Shown here: positions 33,576-42,939 of the stretch, one piece after another
Layout: each line of letters opens with the position of its first letter
Position numbering within the stretch: the first letter of the stretch is position 1
NCBI RefSeq assembly: GCF_900497695.1
Contig: NZ_UIDD01000008.1
Span: 310,001-374,000 of the forward strand
DNA from: Pseudomonas wadenswilerensis
GTDB lineage: Bacteria; Pseudomonadota; Gammaproteobacteria; Pseudomonadales; Pseudomonadaceae
DNA: 64,000 nt
Direction of reading: 5' to 3'
Notes under the pieces: generated by a model
Told to the model about the DNA's origin: nothing
Databases searched by the model: none
Seen by the model: only the letters and a program-made list of their open reading frames with translations
Translations under genes and position numbers: made by a program

Positions 33576-35335
33576 GTTACCAGGCACCGCTGCGCGATAT
33601 GCGTTTCGTGCTGCACGAGCTGTTCGATGCCAGTGGCCATTGCCAGCAACTGGGCAATGGCCTGGACCGCGAAACCATCGATGGCGTGCTCGAAGAAGCC
33701 GCACGCTTTGCCGCCGAAGTGGTGGCGCCGCTCAATCGCAACAGCGACGAGCAGGGCTGCCGTTTGCAGGACGGCCAGGTGACTACCCCGGATGGCTTTC
33801 GTCAGGCCTACAAGCTGTACGTCGAGCAAGGTTGGGCGAGCATGACCGGGCCGCTGGAATTCGGCGGCCAGGGTTTCCCGCAGATGGTCTCGGCCAGTTT
33901 TCACGAGATGCTGATGGCTGCGTCGCTGTCGTTCCGAATCTATTCCGGGCTCACCGAAGGCACGGTGCTGGCGCTGGAGCGCCACGGCAGCGCCGAGCTC
34001 AAGCAGCGCTACCTGGCGCAACTGGTCAGCGGCGAATGGACCGGCACCATGTGCCTCACCGAACCCCAGGCCGGCACCGACCTGGCCTTGCTGCGCACCC
34101 GTGCCTTGCCCCAGGCCGACGGCAGCTACCAGCTCAGCGGCAGCAAGATTTTCATCAGCGGCGGCGAGCAGGACCTGAGCGCCAACATTATCCACCTGGT
34201 GCTGGCGCGCTTGCCCGAGGCACCGCCCGGGGTCAAGGGCATCAGCCTGTTCCTGGTGCCCAAGGTGCTGGTGAATGCCGACGGCACCCTCGGCGAGCGC
34301 AATGCCTTGAGCTGCGGTGCGCTGGAACACAAGATGGGCATCAAGGGCGCGTCCACCTGTGTGATGAATTTCGACGGCGCCACCGGCTGGCTGGTGGGGG
34401 AGGCCAACCAGGGCCTGGCCTGCATGTTCAGCATGATGAACGACGCGCGCTTTCAGGTCGGCCTGCAGGGCCTGGGCATCGCCGAAGCGGCGTTCCAGGG
34501 CGGCCTGGCCTATGCCCGTGAGCGCCTGCAGTCACGGGCCATCAGCGGCCCGGTGGCGCCGAACAAAGCCGCCGACCCGATCATCGTCCACCCCGATGTG
34601 CGGCGCATGCTGCTGACCCAGAAAACCCTGAGCGAAGGCTGCCGCATGCTCGCCGCCTACACCGCCCGCCAGCTCGACCTTGAACACGGCTGCAGCAATG
34701 CCAGGCGGCGCGCGGCCTTGCTGATCCCGATCGTCAAAGCCTTCTTTACCGACTGCGGCCAGGAAGTCGCCAGCCTCGGCGTACAGCTGTTCGGCGGCCA
34801 TGGCTTTATCCGCGAGTGGGGCATGGAGCAACTGATGCGCGACAGCCGCATCACCCAGCTGTACGAGGGCACCAATGGCATCCAGGCCCTGGACCTGATT
34901 CGCCGCAAGCTGCTCGGCGATGGCGGCAGTGAGCTCAATGCGCTGATCGATGAGCTGGCAACGCAGGTGGCCCAGGCTACCCATCAGCCGCCGATGGCCG
35001 AGCGGGTAGGGCAGTGCCTGGAGGAGTGGCGGGCGCTGGGCGAGTCGGTGCTGCAAGCCTGCCGCCAGGACCCCGAAGAGATCGGTGCGGTGTCGGTGGA
35101 TTTTCTCGCCTACTCGGCCTATGTGTTGTTGGCGGCGCTGTGGTTGCAGGCGGCGGAGCGTGCCAGTTCCGCCCTGGCGGCCGGCAGCAGTGAAGCGCCG
35201 TTCTACCAGGCCAAGCTGCATTCTGCGGACTTTTACCTTCGCCGGATTTTGCCGCGTGCAGGCGCTCATCGCCAGGCGTTGCTGGCCGGCGCCGGCTGCC
35301 TGATGAGTTTGCCAGAGGCCGATTTCGCCTTCTGA
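33572..35335 (+). CDS. Acyl-CoA dehydrogenase, long form (DmdC/FadE-like)
   Basis: A 587-residue acyl-CoA dehydrogenase of the subgroup with an extended N-terminus (YQAPLRDMRFVLHELFD) and an extra C-terminal domain of about 120 residues, as in 3-methylthiopropanoyl-CoA dehydrogenase (DmdC) relatives. MCLTEPQAGTDLALLRTRA is the FAD-binding signature, and QLYEGTNGIQALDLIRRKL carries the expected Glu in the YEGT motif. The start is set by the ATGA overlap with the upstream dehydrogenase. The acyl chain is not predictable from sequence. Confidence 0.9.
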   Translation: MSYQAPLRDMRFVLHELFDASGHCQQLGNGLDRETIDGVLEEAARFAAEVVAPLNRNSDEQGCRLQDGQVTTPDGFRQAYKLYVEQGWASMTGPLEFGGQGFPQMVSASFHEMLMAASLSFRIYSGLTEGTVLALERHGSAELKQRYLAQLVSGEWTGTMCLTEPQAGTDLALLRTRALPQADGSYQLSGSKIFISGGEQDLSANIIHLVLARLPEAPPGVKGISLFLVPKVLVNADGTLGERNALSCGALEHKMGIKGASTCVMNFDGATGWLVGEANQGLACMFSMMNDARFQVGLQGLGIAEAAFQGGLAYARERLQSRAISGPVAPNKAADPIIVHPDVRRMLLTQKTLSEGCRMLAAYTARQLDLEHGCSNARRRAALLIPIVKAFFTDCGQEVASLGVQLFGGHGFIREWGMEQLMRDSRITQLYEGTNGIQALDLIRRKLLGDGGSELNALIDELATQVAQATHQPPMAERVGQCLEEWRALGESVLQACRQDPEEIGAVSVDFLAYSAYVLLAALWLQAAERASSALAAGSSEAPFYQAKLHSADFYLRRILPRAGAHRQALLAGAGCLMSLPEADFAF

Positions 35336-35376
35336 TTTCACCTTGCGGACATCACAACAACAACGAGGGACGCCGC

Positions 35377-36540
35377 ATGCAGTCATTCAGTTTTGCTACC
35401 ACCGCGCAGATCCTCTGCGAAGCCGGCGCCGCCTTGCGCCTGGCCAGCCTGTGCCGCGAACGCGGGGCGCGGGCGGTGTTGATCGTCACCGATCCGGGTA
35501 TCGCCCGCCTGGGTTTGCTCGAGCCATTGCTGCCGGGTTTCGCGGCGCAGGGCCTGACTGTGGCGGTGTTCGACCAGGTGCTGGCCGACCCGCCGCAAGC
35601 CTGTGTGCTGGAGGTGGTGCTACAAGCGCGGGCGATGCAGGCCGACCTGATCGTCGGCTTTGGCGGCGGCAGTTCCATGGACGTGGCCAAGCTGGTGGCG
35701 CTGCTGGCGCACCCGCAGTGCTCGCAATTGCTCAGCGACATCTACGGCGTCGACCAGGCCCGTGGCCGGCGCCTGCCGTTGATCCAGGTGCCGACCACGG
35801 CGGGCACCGGCTCGGAAGTGACGCCGATCGCTATCGTCACCACCGGCGAGCACAGCAAGATGGGCGTGGTCTCGACCCTGTTGCTGCCGGACCTGGCGCT
35901 GCTCGATGCCGACCTGACCCTCGGCCTGCCGCCGGCGGTCACCGCCGCCACCGGCATCGACGCCATGGTCCACGCCATCGAGGCCTATACCAGCAAGCTC
36001 AAGCGTAATCCGCTGTCCAACCTGCTGGCCCGTGAGGCGTTGCAATTGCTGGCCGGCAATCTTGACGAGGCGGTGCACAACGGCCGCAACCGCGAGGCGC
36101 GCCAGGCCATGCTGCTCGGCGCTTGCCTGGCCGGCCAGGCCTTTGCCAACGCACCGGTGGCGGCGGTGCATGCGCTGGCCTATCCGCTGGGCGGGCATTT
36201 CCAGATCCCCCACGGGCTGTCCAATGCCCTGGTGCTGCCCCATGTGCTGCGCTTCAACGCCGAAGCGGCGGCGCCCTTGTATGCCGAGCTGGCGCCGCTG
36301 TTGCTGGGTGCGCGCTTGCAGGCAGGTGACGTAAACAGCCTCACTGCCCAGTTGATCAACGAGCTGGCTGAACTGAACCCACGCTGCGGCCTGCCGACGC
36401 GTTTGCGCGATGCCGGCGTGCCTGAGAGCAGTCTCGAACATCTGGCCCGCGACGCCATGCAACAGCAGCGCTTGCTGGTCAACAACCCGCGTGAGGTCAG
36501 CGAGGCCGATGCCCTGGCGATCTACCGGGAGGCGTTCTGA
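35377..36540 (+). CDS. Iron-containing alcohol dehydrogenase (type III)
   Basis: A 387-residue Fe-ADH. GFGGGSSMDVAK (residues 94-105) binds the nucleotide, TTAGTGSEVTPIA is the family signature, and the metal ligands lie in GIDAMVHAIEAY and HALAYPLGGHFQIPHG. It would interconvert an alcohol and aldehyde or ketone with NAD(P). Its stop overlaps the thioesterase start by one base (TGATG). Its presence in an acyl-CoA cluster suggests that the growth substrate is an alcohol or that a hydroxylated intermediate is oxidised. Confidence 0.9.
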   Translation: MQSFSFATTAQILCEAGAALRLASLCRERGARAVLIVTDPGIARLGLLEPLLPGFAAQGLTVAVFDQVLADPPQACVLEVVLQARAMQADLIVGFGGGSSMDVAKLVALLAHPQCSQLLSDIYGVDQARGRRLPLIQVPTTAGTGSEVTPIAIVTTGEHSKMGVVSTLLLPDLALLDADLTLGLPPAVTAATGIDAMVHAIEAYTSKLKRNPLSNLLAREALQLLAGNLDEAVHNGRNREARQAMLLGACLAGQAFANAPVAAVHALAYPLGGHFQIPHGLSNALVLPHVLRFNAEAAAPLYAELAPLLLGARLQAGDVNSLTAQLINELAELNPRCGLPTRLRDAGVPESSLEHLARDAMQQQRLLVNNPREVSEADALAIYREAF

Positions 36541-36968
36541 TGGAGCACCCCGGGCGCGAGCACTTTCGCCACTTCCAGCCGATCACCACGCGCTGGCACG
36601 ACAACGACCTCTATGGCCACGTCAACAACGTCGTCTACTACAGCTTCTTCGACAGCGCGGTGAACAGCTACCTGATCGAGCAGGGCGGGCTGGATATCCA
36701 CCAGGGGGAAGTGATCGCCTTCGTGGTCAATTCCAGCTGCGACTACTTTGCCTCGATTGCCTTTCCGGAGTGCATCGAGGTGGGCCTGGCGGTGAGCAAG
36801 CTGGGCAACAGCTCGGTGCACTACACCCTGGGCATCTTCAAGGCCGGGCAGGCGCAGGCCTGCGCGGCGGGGCGCTTTGTCCACGTGTTCGTCGAGCGCG
36901 CGAGCAACCGCCCGGTCGCTATCCCTGAACCCCTGCGGGCGGCATTGAGCCGTTTGCGCTGTGACTGA
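36540..36968 (+). CDS. Acyl-CoA thioesterase, 4HBT hot-dog fold
   Basis: A 142-residue hot-dog protein with the 4-hydroxybenzoyl-CoA thioesterase-type motif RWHDNDLYGHVNNVVYYSFFD, in which Asp23 is the likely catalytic acid. It is translationally coupled to the alcohol dehydrogenase (TGATG) and lies 15 bp before the thiolase. A thioesterase inside a beta-oxidation operon often frees CoA from dead-end intermediates; here that is inference. Confidence 0.88.
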   Translation: MEHPGREHFRHFQPITTRWHDNDLYGHVNNVVYYSFFDSAVNSYLIEQGGLDIHQGEVIAFVVNSSCDYFASIAFPECIEVGLAVSKLGNSSVHYTLGIFKAGQAQACAAGRFVHVFVERASNRPVAIPEPLRAALSRLRCD

Positions 36969-36983
36969 CTGGAGTGCTTTGCC

Positions 36984-38168
36984 ATGCAAGATGCCGTAAT
37001 TGTCTCGACCGCCCGCACGCCGATCGCCAAGGCCTTTCGCGGCGCCTTCAACGACTTCAAGTCGCCGTCGATGAGTGCCGTGGCCATTCGCGCGGCAGTC
37101 GAACGGGCCGGTATCGAACCCGGCGAGATCGACGACCTGGTGATGGGCACCGCCATGCAGAGCGGCACCGCCTCGACCAACCTGGCGCGTCTTTCAGCCC
37201 TGGCGGCCGGCTTGCCGCTATCGGTCAGCGGCCAGACCATCGACCGCCAGTGCGCCTCGGGGCTGATGGCGATATCGATTGCCGCCAAGCAGATCATGGT
37301 CGACGGCATGCAGGTGGCGATTGGCGCCGGCCAGGAGCAGATCAGCCTGGTGCAGACCGCCCATATGCAGGCGGCAGCGGTGGAGCAGGATGCCAGCGTA
37401 GTGCGCATGGCCGAGCATGCCTACATGCCGATGCTGCTCACTGCCGAGATCGTCGCCAAGCGCTACGGTATCAGCCGCGAAGCCCAGGACGCCTACAGCC
37501 TGCAGTCCCAGCAGCGCACGGCGGCGGCCCAGGCCGCGGGGTTGTTTGCCGATGAGATCGTGCCGGTCAGTGTGCGCAAGAAGGTGGTCGACAAGCTCAG
37601 CGGGGCGGTCACCTACCAGGACGTGCACCTGAGCCAGGATGAAGGCAACCGCCCGCACACCACCCTGGCCGACCTGCAAGGCCTGGCGCCCGTGCGCGAA
37701 GGCGGCTGCATCACCGCCGGCAACGCCAGCCAGTTGTCCGATGGTGCCAGCGCCAGCGTGCTGATGAGCGGGGCGCTGGCGGCGCGTGCCGGGGTCAGGC
37801 CGCTGGGCCTGTATCGCGGCATCGTCGTGGCCGGCCTGGCGCCGGAAGAGATGGGCATCGGCCCGGTGCTGGCGATCCCCAGGTTGCTGCGTCAGCACGG
37901 CCTGCGCGTCGATGATATCGGCCTGTGGGAAATCAACGAGGCCTTTGCCTGCCAGGTACTGTACTGCGCGCAGACCCTGGGCATCGATCCTGCGCGGCTC
38001 AACGTCAATGGCGGCGCCATCGCCATCGGTCATCCCTACGGCATGAGCGGCGCGCGCATGGTCGGCCATGCCTTGCTCGAAGGTCAGCGCCGTGGCGTCA
38101 AGTACGTGGTGGTGAGCATGTGCGTGGGCGGCGGCATGGGCGCCGCCGGTTTGTTCGAGGTGCTCTGA
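36984..38168 (+). CDS. Acetyl-CoA C-acyltransferase (thiolase)
   Basis: A 394-residue thiolase with Cys90 (DRQCASGLM), His350 (GHPYGMSG) and Cys380 (SMCVGGGMG). It is the last gene of the five-gene operon starting at 32337. It is a clear paralogue of the thiolase at 19267-20469: the N-terminal [11 protein letters not shown] and AFRGAFND stretches and the C-terminal third are nearly the same. The convergent AraC gene ends only 5 bp away, so no room is left for a separate terminator. Confidence 0.92.
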   Translation: MQDAVIVSTARTPIAKAFRGAFNDFKSPSMSAVAIRAAVERAGIEPGEIDDLVMGTAMQSGTASTNLARLSALAAGLPLSVSGQTIDRQCASGLMAISIAAKQIMVDGMQVAIGAGQEQISLVQTAHMQAAAVEQDASVVRMAEHAYMPMLLTAEIVAKRYGISREAQDAYSLQSQQRTAAAQAAGLFADEIVPVSVRKKVVDKLSGAVTYQDVHLSQDEGNRPHTTLADLQGLAPVREGGCITAGNASQLSDGASASVLMSGALAARAGVRPLGLYRGIVVAGLAPEEMGIGPVLAIPRLLRQHGLRVDDIGLWEINEAFACQVLYCAQTLGIDPARLNVNGGAIAIGHPYGMSGARMVGHALLEGQRRGVKYVVVSMCVGGGMGAAGLFEVL

Positions 38169-38173
38169 GGCCG

Positions 38174-39184
38174 TCAGCGCCCGCGGTAAGCCCCGGGCGC
38201 GCAGGCAAACCAGCGCAGGCAGGCGCGGTGAAAACTCTGCACGTCGCTGTAGCCGAGTTGATCGGCAATCTGCACCAGCTCCAGCTCGCTGCCCTGCAGC
38301 AGGTCTTCCGCGCGGTAGCGGCGGTACTCGTCCAGCAGCTCGGAATAACTCCAGCCCAGTGCCTTCAGGCGCCGGGCCGCGGTGCGTTCGAGCAGGTGCT
38401 GGCGGCTGCAGAAGGCCGGCCAGCGGTTGCTGTCGGCAAGGTTCACGGCCAGGTGATCGCTGGCCAGCTCCAGCAGCGTTGGCTGGCTGTTGCGTTGGGT
38501 CTGTTGCAGCAGTTCCACCAGCATCAGTTCCAGTGCCTGATTGCCGGGGGTCAGCGCTTGCTCGAACAGCTTTGGGTCAAGGCGGATGCCATGTTCAACG
38601 TGACCCCAGCTCACCGGCGCGCGCCAGGCGTGGGGGTGCACGCTGATGTCGGCCGGCGCCGGGTGGGCCAGTTCAATGGCCAGGATCGGGTCATGCTCCA
38701 GACCGCTGGCCAGCAGCTTGCGGCGCAGCAGGCTGCAGAGGCTGGTGAGCATGTAGTCGGTGATGGGTGCCGTGGCCTTGAGGCTGCCGCAATCCTCCAG
38801 GCACAGGCTGACCTGGCCATCACTGCGCTCGATGCGGGCGCGAAAATGACCGTTGAAAAACGGGAAGTATTCGACGAAGTAGGTGCAGGCGCTGTCCAGC
38901 GAGGCGGCGGCATCGAACAGGTAAGTCAGGCCATTGGTCGCGGTGGAGACGAACCGCCTGCCGGCAGTCAGGCCGACAAACGGGTCGCTGCTCTCGCTCA
39001 GGGCCAGGGTCCAGAAGCGCCGCGACAGCACCAGCGGCACACGCAGGAACGGTGTACGCATCTCGAACAGGCTGCGGCGGAACACGGCCTCGATCAGTTC
39101 CAGGGATACCCCGCGGCCCTGCAGCTCTTCGATGGCCGGCAGCAGGGTCGGGGCGTAGAACGCGTTGGGCGGCACGAGGGTCAT
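38174..39184 (-). CDS. AraC-family regulator
   Basis: A 336-residue protein with an N-terminal arabinose-binding-like domain of the OruR type (about residues 20-200, DPFVGLTAGRRF) and a C-terminal double helix-turn-helix (about 235-330: DLLQGSELELVQIADQLGYSDVQSFHRACLRWF). The start overlaps the stop of the upstream LysR gene (ATGA at 39181-39184), so the two regulators are co-expressed. This AraC type often controls lipid, sterol or amino-acid catabolic operons. The likely target is the convergent 32.3-38.2 kb operon or the DUF1302 pair. Confidence 0.87.
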   Translation of the reverse strand: MTLVPPNAFYAPTLLPAIEELQGRGVSLELIEAVFRRSLFEMRTPFLRVPLVLSRRFWTLALSESSDPFVGLTAGRRFVSTATNGLTYLFDAAASLDSACTYFVEYFPFFNGHFRARIERSDGQVSLCLEDCGSLKATAPITDYMLTSLCSLLRRKLLASGLEHDPILAIELAHPAPADISVHPHAWRAPVSWGHVEHGIRLDPKLFEQALTPGNQALELMLVELLQQTQRNSQPTLLELASDHLAVNLADSNRWPAFCSRQHLLERTAARRLKALGWSYSELLDEYRRYRAEDLLQGSELELVQIADQLGYSDVQSFHRACLRWFACAPGAYRGR

Positions 39185-40104
39185 GACGGGTTCACCTGCA
39201 GCTGTTGATCCACCTTGAAAATGGCTTCGATCATTGCCTGCGCTGCCGGTGTCAGGCTGTCGCCGGCGCGGCTGACAATGCCGTACTGCAACTGTAGATC
39301 AGGGTCGTCGGCATCCAGGTCGGCAAAGCTCAACAAGCGGATTTCACCGGCCTCGACCCGCTCGTGCAGGGCTTCGGCGGTGGCCAGGCCGATGGCGTCC
39401 GAGCGCATCACCACCCGACGTATGGCATCGAACTGCGCGCACTCGACGCTGGTGACAAAGTCCTGGGTACCCTGGGCGCGGGCGAGGATCTTGCGGATCA
39501 TCGGCGGGATCCGCGTGCCGGCAATCGGGTAATCGAGCAGGGCGCTGAGCTGGAGCGGGCCACGCCCTGCCAGCGGGTGCCCGGCGCGGCAGAAGAAGCG
39601 CCCGCGCCGGGGCCGCAGGGCCTGCACCTGATAGCGCGGGTCGTCCTTGAAGTAGCGCGAGTCGGCGACCAGAAACTCGATCTGCTGCTCCTTGAGCCAA
39701 CTGCCCAGTTGCTCCCAGTCACCCTGATGAAAACGTGCGCGCACCAGCGGGTGGTCGTGGATGAACTGCGCCAGCGCCTCGGGCACCAGCAACTGGGCCG
39801 GGTAGGGGCCGCTGCCGAAACTCAGCTCGCCGCCTTCCAGGCCGTTGTACTGTAGCAGCTCGTTGTGCAGGCTCTGGCTGCTGGCCAGCAGGCGCCGGGC
39901 GTGCTGCAGCACCAGTTGGCCCTGGCCGGTGAGGCGAAACTCGCGGCTGCCGCGCTCGACCAGGGCACAATCCAGATCGCGTTCCAGGGTCTGGATGCTG
40001 CGGCTGAACGCGGGCTGGCTGAGGTTGACGGCATCGGCGGCGCGCACGAAGCCACGGTAATCGGCCAGGGCCACGAAGTGGCGAAGTTGTCGAAGGTCCA
40101 TCAT
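39181..40104 (-). CDS. LysR-family regulator
   Basis: A 307-residue LysR protein with the HTH at about residues 16-60 (FVRAADAVNLSQPAFSRSIQTLE) and an effector domain behind it. It reads divergently from another AraC gene at 40199 (94-bp gap) and is coupled to the AraC gene downstream by an ATGA overlap. A second in-frame ATG one codon later is equally possible. Such tandem LysR-AraC coupling is uncommon and suggests the cluster integrates two signals. Confidence 0.87.
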   Translation of the reverse strand: MMDLRQLRHFVALADYRGFVRAADAVNLSQPAFSRSIQTLERDLDCALVERGSREFRLTGQGQLVLQHARRLLASSQSLHNELLQYNGLEGGELSFGSGPYPAQLLVPEALAQFIHDHPLVRARFHQGDWEQLGSWLKEQQIEFLVADSRYFKDDPRYQVQALRPRRGRFFCRAGHPLAGRGPLQLSALLDYPIAGTRIPPMIRKILARAQGTQDFVTSVECAQFDAIRRVVMRSDAIGLATAEALHERVEAGEIRLLSFADLDADDPDLQLQYGIVSRAGDSLTPAAQAMIEAIFKVDQQLQVNPS

Positions 40105-40198
40105 GCGCCCCTTGCATGCAGCAGATACTTTTTATGCATTTGATCGATAGTGTAGCGGCTGGCATAACTCATGGCCTGATCATTTTGCGTGACGTGCC

Positions 40199-41035
40199 AT
40201 GCTTGCTTCGCCTTTTGTTTGCGCCGCCTTGACCCGCACCCTGGTCGCTCACGCCCAGGGCTGCGGCCTGCCTGTGGATGTGCTGTTGCAGCGTGCCGGG
40301 CTCACGCCCACGCAGTTGCACGGGCACGGCCAGATCCCGGCCATGCAGGTCGAGCAGTTGCTGCTCGAATGTGAGCTCGCCGGGGCCGGGCGCGAGTTCG
40401 GCTGTGAGCTGGTGCCGGGCATGGCCACCCATTCGCTGCAGGGGCTGAACATACTGCTCGATTCGGCCGCCAGCGTGCGCGACAGCCTTGCCTGCTTTAT
40501 CCGCTACCTGCCGCTGGTGACCAACTGTGTGCTGGTCAGCCTGGACGGTGCACAGCTGCACATGCGTCGCTATCAGCATCAACCGCATTACTACATGCTC
40601 GATGCTGCGGTGCTGAGTCTGGTGCGCAACATCGCCAGGCGTGCCGGGCGCACGCCGGCCCAGATGTTCACCCAGGTCAGCGTGTTGCCGCAGCAGGCGG
40701 CCGGGCGCTGGTTGCAGGACTGGGGGGTGGCGGTGGTCAGCGCTCAATGGCCGAGCCTGCAACTGGCGCCAGGCGCTCTCGAGCTGGACCTGCCCGGTGC
40801 CAATGCCTTCCTCCATCAGAGCATGCTGCGCCAGTGGCAAGGCGCCGGCATGAGCGAGGCGCGCGAAGACAGCCTGCAACTGGCGCGGCACTGGCTGGCC
40901 GCCGGTGACCAGCCCATCGAGCGGATTGCCGAGCGCCTCGGTTACCGTCAGCCGAGCAACTTCATCCGCGCCTTTCGCAAGCAGTTCGGCGTCACCCCCA
41001 AGCAGTTTCGCCTGAGCGCATTGCAGCCGGCCTAG
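40199..41035 (+). CDS. AraC-family regulator next to the DUF1302/DUF1329 pair
   Basis: A 278-residue AraC protein with a shortened N-terminal ligand domain of the arabinose-binding-like type and the AraC HTH at the end (about residues 180-272: QPIERIAERLGYRQPSNFIRAFRKQFGVTPKQFR). It precedes the DUF1302/DUF1329 genes by about 110 bp in the same direction and is their most probable regulator. A second AraC of the same type lies at 38174-39184. Confidence 0.87.
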   Translation: MLASPFVCAALTRTLVAHAQGCGLPVDVLLQRAGLTPTQLHGHGQIPAMQVEQLLLECELAGAGREFGCELVPGMATHSLQGLNILLDSAASVRDSLACFIRYLPLVTNCVLVSLDGAQLHMRRYQHQPHYYMLDAAVLSLVRNIARRAGRTPAQMFTQVSVLPQQAAGRWLQDWGVAVVSAQWPSLQLAPGALELDLPGANAFLHQSMLRQWQGAGMSEAREDSLQLARHWLAAGDQPIERIAERLGYRQPSNFIRAFRKQFGVTPKQFRLSALQPA

Positions 41036-41143
41036 GGCGACTTTTCATAGCGCGCGGATGATCGTTTTTTGTCGTGCGCCGCTTGCGCCTGGCGGCGGAC
41101 GCTTGGGCATCTTGATCGAGCTTAATCCTCATGGAGCTCGATA

Positions 41144-42925
41144 ATGACAACAACAAGCTCAACGCCGTCTCCCTGGCTACTGGCGGCACTGGCCTCCTTC
41201 GCCGTGCCTGCCCAGGCCAGCAGTTTTGATCTCAATGAAGACTGGAGCTTTACCACCCGCAGCACCCTGAGCCTGGGCAGCAGTTGGTCGACCCAAAGCC
41301 CCGACAAACACCTGATGACCCGCGGCAATGCCCTGCAGGCCCAAGGCGTGCATGCCGATGGCAGCGGGGTCAGCGCCGACGACAACCGGCTTAACTTCAA
41401 GAAAGGCGACCCGATCTCGCAGACCGTCAAGGGCCTGAGCGATTTCAGTCTCGACGGCCAGGGGCAGGGCGCCTTTGTGCGCCTGAAATACTGGTACGAC
41501 CATGCCTATGAAACCCGCGACGGCCGCTTCAAGGATTTCGACGACAGTGGCTGGGATGACCTGGCCAAATTCCAGGGCCTGGAAGTGCTCGACGCCTACC
41601 TGTGGAAGGACGTCGAGCTGGCCGGCCATCCGCTGAGTTTCAAGCTCGGCAAGCAGGTGCTGTCGTGGGGCGAGGCGCTGCTGATCCAGAACGGCATCAA
41701 CGTCATCAACCCGCTGGACATCACCGCCTTCAACCGCCCCGGGGTCGAGATCAAGGAAGGCCAGCTGCCGGTGGAGATGCTTTCGTTCAGCTTCGGTGTG
41801 TCCGACACCCTCAACCTCGAAGGCTTCTACCAGTACAACTGGCGCGCCAGCGTGCTGGACGGTTGCGGCACCTTCTTTGCCACAAGCGATGTGATTCAGC
41901 CAGGCTGCGGGCCGTTGTACCTGGGCCAGGTGCTCACCGACCCGCAGATGCAGGCCAGCGGCTTGTATGCCAGTTCACGGGGCAACGCGTCGCCGTCCGA
42001 CAACGGCCAGTTCGGTTTCGCCCTGCGCCAGATGCTGCCGGCGCTCAACGACGCCGAGGCGGCGCTGTACTTCATCAACTACCACTCGCGCCTGCCGTAC
42101 CTGACCGTCGATGCGCGCAACACCGCGCTGCCGGGGAATTTCCCCGGGGGCGGACAGGGGCCTTCGTATGCTGCGGCCTTCCCCGAGAACATCCGCCTGT
42201 ACGGGGTGAGCATCAACGGTGTCGAGCCCAGCAGCGGGGTGTCGCTGGCGGCCGAGCTCAGCTATCGGCCCAACATGCCGCTGAGTTTCAACGCCCCGGA
42301 TGTCACCACGGCGGTGGTCTCCGGTGCTGCCGGCAACGCGTGGGTAGCACTGCCCGAGGGCTTCAACAATCGCGCAGGTGATCGCTTCGATGGCTGGGAG
42401 CGAAAAGGCGTGTGGCAAGTGACCACCTCGGCAACCCAGGCCATCGACAACGTGCTGGGTGCCACCCGCCTGAGCCTGTTCGGTGAAGTCGGCGTGGTGC
42501 ACATCGACGGCCTCGGTGATGAGCGCCTGGGCCGTAATGCCGCCTTTGGCCGCAGCGCGCCGCGCAATGGCAGCGCGTGCAACACCGTTGCCTCCGGAGT
42601 GACCAACCGCTACTGCACCGACAAGGGCTTTGCCACCGATTGGTCCTGGGGTTATCGCCTGCGCGCCAGCCTTGAATACAGCGATGTGCTGCCGGGGGTC
42701 AACCTGATCCCGGCGGTCAACTGGCGGCATGACGTCGAGGGCTATTCCTACGACCCGCTCGGGCCATTCCAGGAAGGCCAGCAGGCCCTGGGGCTGAGTC
42801 TTACCGCCAACTACCTCAACGACTACAGCGTAGAACTGGCCTACAACAGCTTCTTCGGTTCCAACGACTACAGCACCCTCGATGACCGCGATTTTGCCTC
42901 GGTCAGCTTCAAGGTCGATTTCTAA
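41144..42925 (+). CDS. DUF1302 outer-membrane-type protein
   Basis: A 593-residue protein with a signal peptide (cleavage near residue 26, VPAQASS) and alternating hydrophobic strands through to a C-terminal FKVDF, typical of an outer-membrane beta-barrel. DUF1302 proteins are commonly encoded with a DUF1329 partner, as here (14-bp gap), near genes for hydrophobic substrates such as steroids, terpenes and long-chain compounds. A role in import or envelope handling of these is suspected but not proven. SWGEALLIQNGINVINPLDI is a recognisable conserved stretch. Confidence 0.85.
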   Translation: MTTTSSTPSPWLLAALASFAVPAQASSFDLNEDWSFTTRSTLSLGSSWSTQSPDKHLMTRGNALQAQGVHADGSGVSADDNRLNFKKGDPISQTVKGLSDFSLDGQGQGAFVRLKYWYDHAYETRDGRFKDFDDSGWDDLAKFQGLEVLDAYLWKDVELAGHPLSFKLGKQVLSWGEALLIQNGINVINPLDITAFNRPGVEIKEGQLPVEMLSFSFGVSDTLNLEGFYQYNWRASVLDGCGTFFATSDVIQPGCGPLYLGQVLTDPQMQASGLYASSRGNASPSDNGQFGFALRQMLPALNDAEAALYFINYHSRLPYLTVDARNTALPGNFPGGGQGPSYAAAFPENIRLYGVSINGVEPSSGVSLAAELSYRPNMPLSFNAPDVTTAVVSGAAGNAWVALPEGFNNRAGDRFDGWERKGVWQVTTSATQAIDNVLGATRLSLFGEVGVVHIDGLGDERLGRNAAFGRSAPRNGSACNTVASGVTNRYCTDKGFATDWSWGYRLRASLEYSDVLPGVNLIPAVNWRHDVEGYSYDPLGPFQEGQQALGLSLTANYLNDYSVELAYNSFFGSNDYSTLDDRDFASVSFKVDF

Positions 42926-42939
42926 GGAGAACAATAAAA

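Noticed and set aside
31347..33704. Possible large fusion protein containing the LysR regulator at its end
   Set aside because: The upstream part is antisense to the 3-hydroxyacyl-CoA dehydrogenase gene and has no LysR-fusion partner motif; the LysR protein begins at 32240.
41036..41143. Search for an island dyad before the DUF1302 gene
   Set aside because: Only GGCGGACGC-like half-sites are present and there is no symmetric copy, so the DUF pair is not assigned to the island regulon.
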